Source: CAVUCH01 sp963763095 (lineage in GTDB: Bacteria; Acidobacteriota; Vicinamibacteria; Vicinamibacterales; JAENWD01). From it: a DNA stretch of 64,000 nt. The position numbers and the translations under genes are program-made. The notes beneath the pieces are model-generated. The model had not been told where the DNA came from, made no database searches, and was given only the letters and a program-made list of their open reading frames with translations. Position 1 is the stretch's first letter. Each line of letters begins with the position of its first letter. This document shows positions 1 to 11,750 of the stretch, in pieces. The DNA lies in contig CAVXNR010000016.1 in assembly GCA_963763095.1 (NCBI GenBank), positions 62,001-126,000 on the forward strand, given 5' to 3'.

Positions 1-1914
1 CTCGGGCCCGTCGATGGTCGGCTGGCGGTTGAATCCCTCGTAGTCATAGCTGCGTCCCCGGCCGGAGTAGGCCCAGCGGAACGCCTTGTCGACGTAGTCG
101 GTCGAGAACGCGGCCGTAGACCAGTTGTGGCCATCCGGGCTCGCCTCGGAGTTGACGAAGAATCAATCGAAGAGGCCGAACCTGATCGCGAGCGCCCGGT
201 GGTTCGGCGTAATGTCCTGCGGCGGCCCTCCGGGACGCCGCGCGGCCTCGCCCGCGCCGAACAAGGCAAGCGAGGGTTCCCCATCGGCGGGTGTGCCGTC
301 GCCAGAGGCGGGAAGATCGCCGAACACCTGGTCGTACGTCCGGTTCTCCTTGATGATGTAGATCACGTGCGTAATGGGGGAAGGGCCGGCGAAGAGGCGC
401 TCGACACGTACACCGAGCAGCCCGTTCGCCTGCAGCACGCGGGTGGTCATGGCGCCGAGGGTGGCCGGGTCGGGGACGGTGAGCCGCCGCAGGCTGCCGC
501 GCAACAGGGCCGGAGCGTAGGCGCCGCGCAGCTTCTCGTTGGCGGGGAACTCCGGAGTCGGTGCGTTGGGCCGTGCGGGGGGCTCGCCTTTGCCGTTGCC
601 GATGTACAGATCGGCACCGACCATCGCGACGACCGTCGGATACCGTGCCGTTGGCAGAAAGCCCACCACGCGGGTGCTCTGGCCGCCCTCCTCATCATCG
701 CCGTCGGCGTCTTTCGGGTGCCCCGATGCCGGGAATACATCCTCGCCAAGCGCCACCACTGCAACCGACTGTGTCTGGGCATTGGCGACGAACAGCACGC
801 GTTCGTTCGCGCTGAGCGCAAGCGCCTGGGGGCTGCTGCCCGTCCGCGCCGTGTCTCCCAGGCCGACGCCAATGCGCACCAGCTCGCGATCGGTCCTGGT
901 GTCGATCACCGACACCGTGTCACTGTTTGCGCTCGCCACGAACAGGCGCGACCCGTCGGCGGTCGCCGACATCGCATTCGGGTGCGACCCGACGCTGATG
1001 CGCTGCGTCACTCGGCCGCGTTTCGGATCGGCGACTGCAACGGTGGCGTCGTTCCAGCAGCTCACATACACCTTGTCGCGGCCATCCCGTCCCCGAATCA
1101 CGCGGACGTCGTACGGGTACACGAACTGGCCGCGGCGGGATGTCGGTCTGAGGCCGATCACGCGGAGCCGCGGCCGGGGCGCGGCGGGATCGCGCACGGC
1201 GGCAAGCGAATCGCCGAGGTTGTTCGCGACGTACAGCTCCCGTCCGTCCGAGCTGATGCCGAGACCCGTCGGATAGAGCGGCTCGCGCCCTTGGTTGTAC
1301 GTGGCGTCGGCGGTGCCCGGTGCGATCCCGGCCAGCTCGATCGTGTCGGCCTTCAGAGGTCCGTCCTCGAGCCCATGAGCGGGCGCGATCGGGCGTGGTG
1401 CGCCCGCTGTGAAGGTGAAGCGCCAGATGCGGTTTTCGAACCCGCCCGACACGTACAGCGGCCATCCGCCCGACCGGTTCGGCTTGCGCCCGAACACGGC
1501 GCCGACGCTGGCGCTCTGCGGCGCTGGGAAATACACATCCTGGACAACCGCAGGCACCGGACTTGCCGCGAGATCGACCACCTGCAGCAGCTGCTGTCCC
1601 TCGTTGGCGTCCGCGCGGAGCTGCACACCAAAGCCGCTGTTGACCACCACCAGGTACCGTCCCGCGCCGCCCGGGCCTGAGGTGTCAGGCGACCGCAGCA
1701 TGGTAACCGGGAGCGATCCTTCGGCGACCGATCCATCGTCGCGAAGGACGACGTCACCGGCGGGATCGAGCGGCCGTTGCAGAGGGGGCGCGGCTTGCAG
1801 AGGCGCGCTGGCCGCAGGCCTCGTGTCTGGAGACGCGGACTGCGGCGCGGCGTGGCCGCGGCCGGCGAGGAGCACGAGGAGGAGACACACACCGGCAACA
1901 CGATGATCTCGCAT
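1..1914 (-). CDS. YncE-like beta-propeller / alkaline phosphatase-family protein, interrupted and cut by window edge
   Basis: Starts at 1914 with a clear signal peptide (residues 1-22, ending GRGHAA), so it is exported. Residues about 60-500 carry YVTN/YncE-type propeller repeats (for example LFVASANSDTVSVID and LFVANAQTQSVAVV). From about residue 515 the sequence HVIYIIKENRTYDQVFGD opens a phosphoesterase domain of the alkaline phosphatase superfamily. This order matches the bifunctional YncE/alkaline phosphatase-like family common in Acidobacteriota. After 583 residues there is an in-frame TGA (163-165). The same frame then continues without a shift to base 1 with family-typical residues (FFVNSEASPDGHNW, then AFSTDYVDKAFRW). 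The coding region therefore runs off the window, and the stop is a single-codon interruption. The substrate is unknown. Divergent from the TonB receptor at 2028. Confidence 0.85.
163..165 (-). other. In-frame TGA stop inside the phosphoesterase domain
   Basis: On the minus strand the codons read FGLFD, TGA, FFVNSEASPDGHNW, all in one frame. From memory, relatives usually have Arg or Asn at this place; a single C-to-T change would turn CGA into TGA. It is either a point nonsense mutation or a sequence error. I see no sign of selenocysteine use. Confidence 0.8.
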
Positions 1915-2027
1915 GGGGTTCGCCGCTCAACCGGGTTGGAATCGCAGCATGATGCCATACGACGGGGGGACGGGGCTGCGCGGGATGGCTTGCCCTTTCC
2001 GGATGCGGCAACGGACAATCGAACCGG

Positions 2028-4232
2028 ATGCACTCTCTGCTCGTGGTCCTGTTCGTCCTTGGCGCCGCGTCTCAGTCGCCGACGCCCGTACGCGGCATCG
2101 TGGTCGATCCGGCCGGCGCGCCGCTTGCTGGCGCGATCGTCGCCATCGATTCCGGAAACGAGTCTCCGGTCACCACCACCGCCGACGGGCGCTTCGAGAT
2201 CTTGGCGGTCGCGCCGGGCTGGCGCCGGCTCACGATCACGCTTGCCGGCTTCCGGTCATCCGATGCGAGGACCTTCGTGCCGGCGCCCGGCGCGGCGAGC
2301 GTCGCGCCCGGAGAACTGCGGATCACGCTTCTGCCGCATGCCGCTGGCGAGATCGTCAGTGTGACGGCCACCCGCGGGAGCGAGCGGCTGGAGGGGGCCG
2401 CCCCAGTCTCCATGGTGACACCCCTCGACCTGCAGCTCGCGGCGTCGCCGGCGCTCGACGATGCGCTGCGGAGCGTGCCGGGGTTCAGTCTGTTTCGGCG
2501 GACGTCATCGCGGACGGCAAACCCGACCGCGCAGGGTGCCTCGCTGAGGGGGCTCTCGGCCTCTGGTGCGAGCCGTGCGCTGGTGCTGGCCGATGGCGCG
2601 CCGCTCAACGACCCCTTTGGGGGATGGGTCTACTGGGACCGCGTGCCGCAGGCGGCGATCGAGCGCGTCGAGGTCGTGCGAGGCGGCGCGAGCGACCTGT
2701 ACGGTGCCGACGCCCTCTCGGGAGTCGTGCAGGTGCTGACGCTGCGGCCGCGTGAACCGTCGGTCAGCGCCACGATGGAGGCCGGATCGCACGCGACGCC
2801 GCGCGCATCGCTATTCACCGGCACGGCCGGACGCGGGTGGACCGCTTCGATTGCGGGCGAGGCGAGCCAGACCGATGGCACGTACGTGATCGCGCCCGAG
2901 GATCGCGGCAGCGTGGATGTGCGCGCGGGCAGCGACTACGGGAGCGCCCTCGCCGCCGTGGCCGTGCAGCACCCGTCCGGATGGTCGCTCCGCGTGCGCG
3001 GCGACGGCCTCGGGGAGAGTCGGGAGAATGGGACACCGCTGCAGATCAACAGCACCGGTGTGCGGCAGGGACGTTTCGATCTGGCCGGACCGGTCGGCGG
3101 CGGACAGTTCGAGATCTACGGACAGATCGGTGATCAGGTGTACCGCCAGGCGTTCTCGTCCATCGGGGAGTCCCGCAATAGCGAGACGCTCACGGTCCGC
3201 CAGCGTGTGCCGGCCTCGCAGTTCGGATACGGCCTGACCTGGCGGCGTCTGCTCAGGTCGGTCGATCTGCTCGCCGGGGCAGAGACCCGGGAGGTCGTCG
3301 CCACCAACGAGGAGACCGCGTTCCTTCCCTCGGGCGCCGTACGGTCGGTCACGAACACACGGGGATTTCAGCGCAGCAGCGGCGTGTTCGCGCAGGTCCG
3401 CGCGGAGCTGGGCTCGAGGACGACGCTCGTGGCGGGAGCACGTGGCGACCTGTGGCAACGCGAGCGCGACGGGCTGGAGGGCACGGGGGTTCTGTCACCG
3501 CGCGTGTCGGTCTCGCACCGTCTCGCCGACCGTGTCGCGATTCGTGCGGCATTCACGTCGTCGTTCCGGCCGCCCACTCTGAACGAACGCTACCGCGGCT
3601 TCCGGGTCGGCAACGCTGTGACCCTGGCGAACCCGTCGCTCGAGCCCGAGGAGCTGTCGAGCGGTGAGCTCGGGGCACACATCGAGCTGCCGCGCGGCAC
3701 GCTGCGGGCGACACTCTTCGCCGCCAGCCTCGAGTCGGCCATCACGAACGTCACCCTGTCGTCCACGCCGCAGCTGATCACGCGCCACCGGGAGAATGCG
3801 GGTACCGTTCACGCCACCGGACTCGAGACCGAAGGTGAGTATCGCGTGCGGCAGGGGCTCTCGATTCTGGGCTCGGTGACCTTTACGCGCTCGCGGTTCG
3901 TGGACACACCGGCGCTCTCGGGCAATCGCGTGCCCCAGGTGCCGCTGTGGCAAGGGACCGCGGCCATGCGGTGGACGGCGCCAGGCGCGGTCGGCGTCCA
4001 GGTGCAGCTGCGCGCTTTCGGCGATCAGTTCGAGGATGACCGCAACACGATGGTGCTGCGGCAGGCGGCGCTGCTCGACCTCTCGCTCACGCGGCCGGTG
4101 ACCCGCAGAGTGGCGGCGTTCGCCGCGGCGGAGAACCTGTTCGATACCGACTACGACACGGGGCGGACGCCTACCCGCACCATCGGTATGCCGCTCACCA
4201 TTCGCGCCGGTGTGCGGCTGTTCCTGCCGTAG
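2028..4232 (+). CDS. TonB-dependent outer-membrane receptor with carboxypeptidase-regulatory N-terminus
   Basis: 734 residues, a usual length for the family. A signal peptide covers residues 1-18. Residues about 22-105 form a carboxypeptidase regulatory-like beta-sandwich (VRGIVVDPAGAPLAGA). A plug domain follows from about residue 110 to 240, with the typical SLRGLSASGASRALVLADG and IERVEVVRGGASDLYGADA stretches. The rest is a 22-strand-type barrel with the conserved SSFRPPTLNERYRG segment and a terminal aromatic/hydrophobic strand ending RLFLP. It would import a scarce ligand such as a siderophore, cobalamin or oligosaccharide with TonB energy. Nothing nearby names the ligand, and I found no cobalamin riboswitch or Fur box upstream. 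It converges with the lipoprotein gene at 4326. Confidence 0.88.
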   Translation: MHSLLVVLFVLGAASQSPTPVRGIVVDPAGAPLAGAIVAIDSGNESPVTTTADGRFEILAVAPGWRRLTITLAGFRSSDARTFVPAPGAASVAPGELRITLLPHAAGEIVSVTATRGSERLEGAAPVSMVTPLDLQLAASPALDDALRSVPGFSLFRRTSSRTANPTAQGASLRGLSASGASRALVLADGAPLNDPFGGWVYWDRVPQAAIERVEVVRGGASDLYGADALSGVVQVLTLRPREPSVSATMEAGSHATPRASLFTGTAGRGWTASIAGEASQTDGTYVIAPEDRGSVDVRAGSDYGSALAAVAVQHPSGWSLRVRGDGLGESRENGTPLQINSTGVRQGRFDLAGPVGGGQFEIYGQIGDQVYRQAFSSIGESRNSETLTVRQRVPASQFGYGLTWRRLLRSVDLLAGAETREVVATNEETAFLPSGAVRSVTNTRGFQRSSGVFAQVRAELGSRTTLVAGARGDLWQRERDGLEGTGVLSPRVSVSHRLADRVAIRAAFTSSFRPPTLNERYRGFRVGNAVTLANPSLEPEELSSGELGAHIELPRGTLRATLFAASLESAITNVTLSSTPQLITRHRENAGTVHATGLETEGEYRVRQGLSILGSVTFTRSRFVDTPALSGNRVPQVPLWQGTAAMRWTAPGAVGVQVQLRAFGDQFEDDRNTMVLRQAALLDLSLTRPVTRRVAAFAAAENLFDTDYDTGRTPTRTIGMPLTIRAGVRLFLP

Positions 4233-4240
4233 GTGCCGCC

Positions 4241-4298
4241 GGCGCTGAAGTCCCGGCCACAAATCCACGTCGCTCCGCCGGGACTTTAGTCCCGGCGG
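4241..4298. repeat. Palindromic intergenic repeat (GCCGGGACT family), two copies
   Basis: A degenerate half copy (4241-4258, GCTGAAGTCCCGGCC) is followed by a perfect 11-bp inverted repeat at 4275-4298, with arms CCGCCGGGACT and AGTCCCGGCGG around a TT loop. It lies between two convergent genes, so its hairpin could end transcription from both sides, although no T-run follows. Confidence 0.8.
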
Positions 4299-4325
4299 AC
4301 TACACCCTTCAGATTCACCGCACGC

Positions 4326-4739
4326 TCAGTGGTCGTGATCGGTGCCGGACTGCCCGGTCGGGCGGTTCCCGATGCGGTCGCCCGATGCCGTGCCGTCGGA
4401 CGGCTGAGGGACCGCCGCCGCCCGCACATCCCGGCCGCGCACCCAGCGAATCGTGGTGGTCTCCCCGGATGCGGATTGGTAAGGTCTGACTTCAACCACC
4501 ACCTCGTCGGGTGAGTACGGGAGCGCCTGCATCACGAGGTGGTCCGCTATCCTCTGCGCCTTGTCGGGGCGCATCGCGTCCACCCGGAACGCGATGCGTT
4601 TGTCCTCGACCCTTCGCTGCACAACCTCGTAAGGGCCGGTCTTGTCGGTTGTGGTCGCGGTGATGTCGGTGAGCGGTGCGCCCGGTGCAGCCGAGCACGC
4701 CGACGTGATGAGGGCAAGGAGGCAAATCGCGTATCGCAT
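4326..4739 (-). CDS. Small putative lipoprotein, unknown function
   Basis: 137 residues from the ATG at 4739. That start puts a short hydrophobic signal (ICLLALITSAC) at the very N-terminus, ending in a lipobox-like TSAC. Starting further upstream (4895) would add a charged stretch of about 50 residues with no signal, which is unlikely. The mature part has alternating charged and hydrophobic residues (EDKRIAFRVDAMRPDKAQRIADHL, followed by a beta-rich segment with VVVEVRPY) and a polar tail. It probably sits in the periplasm, anchored to a membrane. I do not recognise a named family. Its 5' side faces the TonB receptor at 4900 in divergent orientation. Confidence 0.6.
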   Translation of the reverse strand: MRYAICLLALITSACSAAPGAPLTDITATTTDKTGPYEVVQRRVEDKRIAFRVDAMRPDKAQRIADHLVMQALPYSPDEVVVEVRPYQSASGETTTIRWVRGRDVRAAAVPQPSDGTASGDRIGNRPTGQSGTDHDH

Positions 4740-4899
4740 GCCGCACGCTGACGCAATGTTGGCGCCAACCGCATACGCACGAATCTCAACCGCACGGCCG
4801 AGTGTTCCCGCGGGCCACCCCCGCCCGCGCCCCTGGGCGGAGCGTGCAGAGCCGGACTCCGCGGCCCGATAAGCCCACGAGCGCGCCGCCCGCACAGCA

Positions 4900-6984
4900 G
4901 TGCAGCGACGAGGAATGGTGAGTCGATCCAGGCAAGGAACATGGCAGTTGAAGGCGCGCTACCCATCCGCTGACCGTCGGTCGACAGCATCGCGGCTGGC
5001 TGTCGCGCTGGCGTGCGTCTGTGCGTGCTCCGAGCCTGTGCGCGCCGCCGCACAGACCCCCGGACCGGTTGCGCAGGCCGAACAGCAGGCGGTCGCCGAC
5101 CTGTCGCTCGAGGATCTGCTGAAGCTGAAGGTGGAGACAGTGTTCGGCGCGTCGCGTGTGGTGCAGGAAATCACCCACGCACCGGCCTCGGTCACCGTCA
5201 TCACCCGCGAGGAGATCCGCACGCACGGGTACCGGACCCTCGCCGACGTCCTGCGCACTGTCCGTGGTTTTTACGTCACCAACGACCGCAACTACAGCTA
5301 CGTGGGTGTGCGTGGCTTCGCGCGCCCGGGTGACTACAACTGCAGGGTGCTCGTCCTGGTCAACGGCCACCGCCTGAACGACACGATCTTCGAGGGTGCG
5401 CTGCTCGGCACCGAATCCCCGCTGGACGTGGCCTTGTTCGAACGCGTGGAGGTCATCCGCGGGCCGAGCTCGTCTGTCTACGGCACGAGCGCCTTCTTCG
5501 GCGTCGTCAACCTCGTCACCCGTCCGGGGGGATCGCTGAACGGTGTCGAGGCGGAGGCCCAGTTCGGATCCGAGACGACGCGCAGCGGCCGGGTGACGGT
5601 TGGCGGTCGCAACGCCCGGGGCCTCGAAGGGTTCGCCTCCGTCACCGGCTTCGCGACGGACGGGAACCGCCGCTTGTACTACCCGGAGTTCGATGACGGT
5701 GCCTCGGGCGCGGGCATCGCGCACGACGCCGACGCGGACGCGTCACGCAGTGCGTTCGCGAGCGCCAGCGCCGGGCCGCTGCAGCTGCAGGCCGGGTTCG
5801 GGTCGCGTCGCAAGACCGTTCCCACCGGCCCCTTCGACACCATCTTCAACGACCCGGGAACTCGCACGCGCGACGCCCGCACGTTCGTCGATCTGCAGTT
5901 CACCCACCGGTTCCGGCCGCGGACGACCGTCCTGCTGCGCGCCGCCTACGATCAGTACGAGTACACGGCAACTACGCGTACCGAGCCCGGACTGTTCACG
6001 GACAACGCCCGGGGCGCCTGGGTCACCACGGAGGCAACCGGAGTTCGCCGCTTCCAGCGGCACGCGCTCACAGCCGGGATCGAGTACCGCAACAACCTGC
6101 GGCAGAACCAGTCCGCGGTGGACGAGACCGGCGTCCTGCTGGACGATCGCCGCAACTCGCAGACAGTGGGCGTGTACGCGGAGGACGAGTTCCGCATCAC
6201 GTCGAAGGTGCTGCTCAACGCGGGCCTGCGATTCGACAACTACTTCGCCGGCTTCGGTTCCACGGTGAACCCGCGTGTGGCGCTAATCGTGTCGCCGTTC
6301 GATACCACGACCGTGAAGGTGCTGTACGGTCGGGCCTTCCGCGCGCCGAACCCGTATGAGCTGTATTACGACAACAACGTCCTGAGCGCGACCCTGGAGC
6401 CGGAGCGCATTTCGACACGAGAAATCGTCGCGGAGCAGCGAATCGGGGCGCGTGCGCAGGTTACGGCTTCGCTCTTTCAGAACCATGTCAAGGACCTGAT
6501 CACGCAGCGCAGCGGCAGCGATGACACGCTGGACGGTCTGTACTTCCAAAACCTCGACGGGGTTACCGCGACGGGGACCGAACTGGAACTGCAGACGGAG
6601 TTGCCGGGGCACCTCCGGACCCGCGTGGCATACGCCTACGGCTCGACGCGCGACACGGCGACGCGCCTTCGCATCAGCAACTCCCCGGCCCAGGTCGCCA
6701 CGGTGGTTCTCGACGCGCCGGTGGCGCGCACCGGGATGGTGGCGGCCTTGAACGGGCACTACATCGGCGCGCGCCGCACGGTGCACGACGCCAGGGTGCC
6801 CACGGCATTAGTGGCTGACGTCACGCTCTCGCGGTTCCCGTCGCGGCGGGGGCTCGGGTTCTCGGCCTCGCTGCACAACCTGTTCAATGCTGCGTACGGC
6901 GACCCGGGCTCGGTCGAGCATCGCCAGCAGATCATCGTGCAGGACGGGCGCACGATCAGCGTGCGGGCGACGTGGCGCTACTGA
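4900..6984 (+). CDS. TonB-dependent receptor of a receptor-YfiR-diguanylate cyclase module
   Basis: 694 residues from the GTG at 4900; ATG at 4915 is another possible start. After a signal region (to about residue 52, RAAAQ) comes the short segment LSLEDLLKLKVETVFGAS. This kind of SLEDLL box at the mature N-terminus is typical of receptors encoded beside YfiR-type signalling proteins. The plug domain (about 75-190) holds SVTVITREEIRTHGYRT, LVLVNGHRLND and VEVIRGPSSSVYGTSAFFG, and the barrel follows to the end. The gene overlaps the YfiR start by 13 bases, and YfiR overlaps the cyclase by 4. The three are therefore very likely one transcript, and the receptor may act as a sensor as well as a transporter. 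The ligand is unknown. Confidence 0.87.
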   Translation: MQRRGMVSRSRQGTWQLKARYPSADRRSTASRLAVALACVCACSEPVRAAAQTPGPVAQAEQQAVADLSLEDLLKLKVETVFGASRVVQEITHAPASVTVITREEIRTHGYRTLADVLRTVRGFYVTNDRNYSYVGVRGFARPGDYNCRVLVLVNGHRLNDTIFEGALLGTESPLDVALFERVEVIRGPSSSVYGTSAFFGVVNLVTRPGGSLNGVEAEAQFGSETTRSGRVTVGGRNARGLEGFASVTGFATDGNRRLYYPEFDDGASGAGIAHDADADASRSAFASASAGPLQLQAGFGSRRKTVPTGPFDTIFNDPGTRTRDARTFVDLQFTHRFRPRTTVLLRAAYDQYEYTATTRTEPGLFTDNARGAWVTTEATGVRRFQRHALTAGIEYRNNLRQNQSAVDETGVLLDDRRNSQTVGVYAEDEFRITSKVLLNAGLRFDNYFAGFGSTVNPRVALIVSPFDTTTVKVLYGRAFRAPNPYELYYDNNVLSATLEPERISTREIVAEQRIGARAQVTASLFQNHVKDLITQRSGSDDTLDGLYFQNLDGVTATGTELELQTELPGHLRTRVAYAYGSTRDTATRLRISNSPAQVATVVLDAPVARTGMVAALNGHYIGARRTVHDARVPTALVADVTLSRFPSRRGLGFSASLHNLFNAAYGDPGSVEHRQQIIVQDGRTISVRATWRY

Positions 6985-7586
6985 GTGCCGCGGCCTCGGC
7001 CGCACCTCGCCGCCGCGCATCCAGGCCGTTGGCGCACCGCAACATCCTCCGAACGGTCCTCACGTGCGTCGCAGTCGCCGCAAGCGTTCAGGAGCACCCC
7101 GGTGCTACCTCGCGTGCCGACGAATACCGCGTGAAGGCTGCCTTCGTCTACAACATCGCCCGATTCGTCGATTGGCCGTCGGCGGCGTTCGTGGACGGCG
7201 GAGCTCCCGTGGTTGTGTGCGTGCTTGGCGTGGATCCCTTCGGCAGCGCGCTCGACGAGGCCCTGCAGGGACGCACGGTGAAGGGGCGGCCGGTGACGAT
7301 CAGGCGCTCTCGTCGATCTCGGTGTGGGGTGCCACGTCGTCTTCATCGCCTTTTCTGAGCACAAGCGCGTGGAGGACATCATCGACCGGTTGGGAGCCGC
7401 GCCGGTCCTCAGCATCAGCGAGGTCGATCGGTTCACGCAACGAGGGGGCATCATCGGGCTCACGATGGACGGGGCGTATGTCCGGTTCGACATCAACGCC
7501 ACCGCAGCGGACCGCGCGAAGCTGACGATGAGCGCCCGCCTGCTCGCGCTGGCCTCCTCGGTGCGAGGCGCTGCAGGAGGGGGACG

Positions 7587-7590
<4 letters not shown>
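6972..7590 (+). CDS. YfiR-family (DUF4154) periplasmic protein, frameshifted
   Basis: YfiR-type proteins are periplasmic repressors that hold a membrane diguanylate cyclase inactive. Read from the GTG at 6972, the first frame gives a basic N-terminus with a hydrophobic signal, then the family hallmark DEYRVKAAFVYNIARFVDWP and a CVLGVDPFG strand. The frame is lost near base 7308. In the next frame the family resumes at LVDLGVGCHVVFIAFSE, then VLSISEVDRFTQRGGIIGLTMD and VRFDINATAADRAKLTMSARLLALA. Removing one base gives a continuous protein of about 205 residues, normal for the family. The total length is 3n+1, as expected from one extra base. A later start (for example codons near 7029) is possible. 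The stop overlaps the ATG of the cyclase at 7587. Confidence 0.83.
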
Positions 7591-9443
<1,853 letters not shown>

Positions 9444-9568
9444 GACGTTCGCCCGCCCGTTCCGGCCCAGCAGACCCGACATTTAACCCCAAGGAAACAC
9501 CACCGACCCGGCCCCGAAACACGCCACGGCTACTCTTCAGCTGTGACGCGTGCGCACCTGGAGGCTGA

Positions 9569-10678
9569 GTGAAACGATCGAATGGCTGGTTGAGGACAGG
9601 ACAGGTAGCGACTGCGGTTGTCGCCCTGCTCGTTGCGGCGTCGGCGGCCAATGCGCAGGTGACGCCCGCTGCAGGCTACACGCCTCCGGACGATACGCCG
9701 AGCATCAAAGTTGGCGCGACCATCTTCACGGACTACACCTATCAAGTGGAGCCCGAGATCGTCGACACCGACGGCAACACGGTAAACCTCAACTCGTTCA
9801 ACGTCGGCCGCGCGTATATCAATGTCACCGGCAACATCTCCCACCTGCTCGCGTTCCGCATCACGCCCGACATCGTGCGGGAGTCTGGCGTCGGCAGTTC
9901 CCTGAACGGCAGCCTCACGTTCCGCCTGAAATACGGGTACGCGCAGCTCAATCTGGACGACTGGATGCCGAAAGGCTCGTGGGTGCGCCTCGGCATCCAG
10001 CAGACGCCGTGGGTGGACTTCGAGGAGGGCGTGTACCGCTATCGGTTCCAGGGCACCATCTTCGCCGACCGCGAGGGGTACCTGAGTTCCTCGGATGCGG
10101 GCGCCTCGTTCCGCACGGCCTTCCCCCGCAACTACGGGGATGTGCAGGTTGGCATCTACAACGGGGAAACGTACTCGAGGGCGGAAGCCAACGACCAGAA
10201 GGCCATTCAGATTCGAGGCACGGTCCGCCCGCTGCCGGGCGCCCCTACGCTGCGTGGCTTGCGCCTCACCGCCTTCTACGACGCTGACAGCTACGTCCGC
10301 GATGGCGATCGCAAACGTTTCATTGCGGCGGCAACCTTCGAGCACAAGTACGTGAACGCGGCGGTCCAGTATCTGGACACGGAAGACCGCCCGTCGATCA
10401 CGCGCGTCGCGCTGGAGGGCACCGGATATTCCGTGTGGGTCACACCTAAATTCACTCACGGATTCGAGGGGCTCGTGCGGTACGACGACCTGCAGCCCGA
10501 CGAGGACGTGGACGCCCACCGCAGGCGGACCATCGCCGGCCTCGCCTATTGGCTGCCGCATCAGGGGAGCGTGTCGTCGGCGGTTCTGCTGGATTACGAG
10601 CAGGTGACCAACCGACGGTTCCTGCCGGCGGTGCCGGAGCAGAAGCGTGTTGCCCTGCACGCCCTCGTCAACTTCTAG
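9569..10678 (+). CDS. Porin, OprO/OprP-like, of the phosphate operon
   Basis: 369 residues from GTG 9569, with GGAGG (9559-9563) at good spacing. The signal peptide is residues 1-30, ending ASAANA. The mature chain shows alternating beta strands, a repeated aromatic girdle and a final strand ending KRVALHALVNF, as in outer-membrane barrels. The segments RAYINVTGNISHLLAFRITPD and FFADREGYLSSSD-like loops fit phosphate-selective porin O/P relatives. It comes directly before pstS, 24 bases upstream, so it probably lets phosphate across the outer membrane. The substrate assignment rests mainly on the neighbours. I could not find a convincing Pho box in the 125 bases upstream. Confidence 0.78.
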   Translation: MKRSNGWLRTGQVATAVVALLVAASAANAQVTPAAGYTPPDDTPSIKVGATIFTDYTYQVEPEIVDTDGNTVNLNSFNVGRAYINVTGNISHLLAFRITPDIVRESGVGSSLNGSLTFRLKYGYAQLNLDDWMPKGSWVRLGIQQTPWVDFEEGVYRYRFQGTIFADREGYLSSSDAGASFRTAFPRNYGDVQVGIYNGETYSRAEANDQKAIQIRGTVRPLPGAPTLRGLRLTAFYDADSYVRDGDRKRFIAAATFEHKYVNAAVQYLDTEDRPSITRVALEGTGYSVWVTPKFTHGFEGLVRYDDLQPDEDVDAHRRRTIAGLAYWLPHQGSVSSAVLLDYEQVTNRRFLPAVPEQKRVALHALVNF

Positions 10679-10702
10679 TCCTGATTATCGCTGGAGAGTC
10701 AT

Positions 10703-11743
10703 ATGCATTCGTCACGTTCGATTCGACGCTATTCCTCGCTCGCCGCCACAGGGTTCGTCATTCTCATGGGCGTCGCCGTGGCAGCGCAGACGATCAAGAT
10801 CAACGGTGCGGGCGCAACGTTCCCGTACCCGATCTACTCCAAGTGGTTCTCCGAGTACAACAAGCTGAAGCCGACCGTCGAGATCAACTACCAGTCGATC
10901 GGGTCGGGCGGGGGCATCCGGCAGATCACCAACGGGACCGTCTTCTTCGGCGCCACCGATGGGCCGATGACCGAGGACCAGCTGCAGGCCGCACCCGGCC
11001 GCATCCTGCACCTCCCCACGGTGCTCGGCGCAGACGTGCCCGTGTACAACATCCCGGGTGTGGACGCGGACCTGAAGTTCACCGGGCCGCTGCTCGCCGA
11101 CATTTTCCTCGGCAAAGTCACGAAGTGGAACGACCAGGCGCTCACCAAGCTCAATCCCGGGGTGCAGCTGCCGGCCACCGACATCACCGTGGTGCACCGG
11201 TCCGACGGATCTGGCACCACGTATATCTGGGTGGACTACCTGGCGAAGGTGTCTCCCGAATGGAAGCAGAAGGTGGGCGTCGCCACGTCCGTGAATTGGC
11301 CGACGGGCGTGGGTGGAAAGGGCAACGAGGGCGTCTCGGGACTCGTGCGGCAGACGCCTGGTTCAATCGGCTACGTCGAGCTCATTTACGCGCTGCAGAG
11401 CAAGATCCGGTACGGCTCCGTCCAGAACACGGCGGGGGAGTTCGTGCAGGCCAACGTCCAGAGCGTCACCGCCGCGGCGGCCGCCGCAGCCGCCAGCATG
11501 CCCAAGGACTTCCGGGTGTCGATCACCAACGCCCCTGGCAAGGGCGTGTATCCGGTCGCATCCTTCACGTGGCTCCTGCTCTACGAAAACCCAAAAGACA
11601 AGCAGCAGGCACGAATCTTCATCGATTTCCTCAAGTGGATGCTCACCGACGGCCAGAAGTTCGCCGCGGAGCTGGGATACGCTCCACTGCCGGACGCCGT
11701 GGTGAAGATGGAACTGGACACGCTCGCAAAGATCAAGCTGTGA
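10703..11743 (+). CDS. pstS: Periplasmic phosphate-binding protein PstS
   Basis: 346 residues with a signal peptide ending near residue 28 (VAVAAQ). It has the standard phosphate-binding signature: GAGATFPYPIYSKW at the mature N-terminus, QSIGSGGGI, and the later HRSDGSGTTYIWVDYL loop that closes over the anion. A GGAGAG ribosome site lies about 8 bases before the ATG. PstS captures inorganic phosphate in the periplasm and hands it to the PstCA channel. PstC begins 7 bases downstream. Confidence 0.96.
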   Translation: MHSSRSIRRYSSLAATGFVILMGVAVAAQTIKINGAGATFPYPIYSKWFSEYNKLKPTVEINYQSIGSGGGIRQITNGTVFFGATDGPMTEDQLQAAPGRILHLPTVLGADVPVYNIPGVDADLKFTGPLLADIFLGKVTKWNDQALTKLNPGVQLPATDITVVHRSDGSGTTYIWVDYLAKVSPEWKQKVGVATSVNWPTGVGGKGNEGVSGLVRQTPGSIGYVELIYALQSKIRYGSVQNTAGEFVQANVQSVTAAAAAAAASMPKDFRVSITNAPGKGVYPVASFTWLLLYENPKDKQQARIFIDFLKWMLTDGQKFAAELGYAPLPDAVVKMELDTLAKIKL

Positions 11744-11750
11744 ACGTGCG

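Noticed and set aside
163..165. TGA as a selenocysteine codon
   Set aside because: The position is not an active-site Cys in this family and no hairpin of the needed type follows; mutation or error is simpler.
127..1680. Long plus-strand open frame (517 codons) opposite the propeller gene
   Set aside because: It is antisense to a gene with clear signal peptide and propeller repeats, and its own translation has no family-like or hydrophobic pattern; a GC-rich shadow.
1915..2027. Cobalamin riboswitch upstream of the TonB receptor at 2028
   Set aside because: No B12-box-like text or suitable length; the gap is only 113 bases.
9444..9568. Pho box upstream of the porin/pst operon
   Set aside because: No pair of CTGTCAT-like direct repeats with 11-base spacing could be found by eye.
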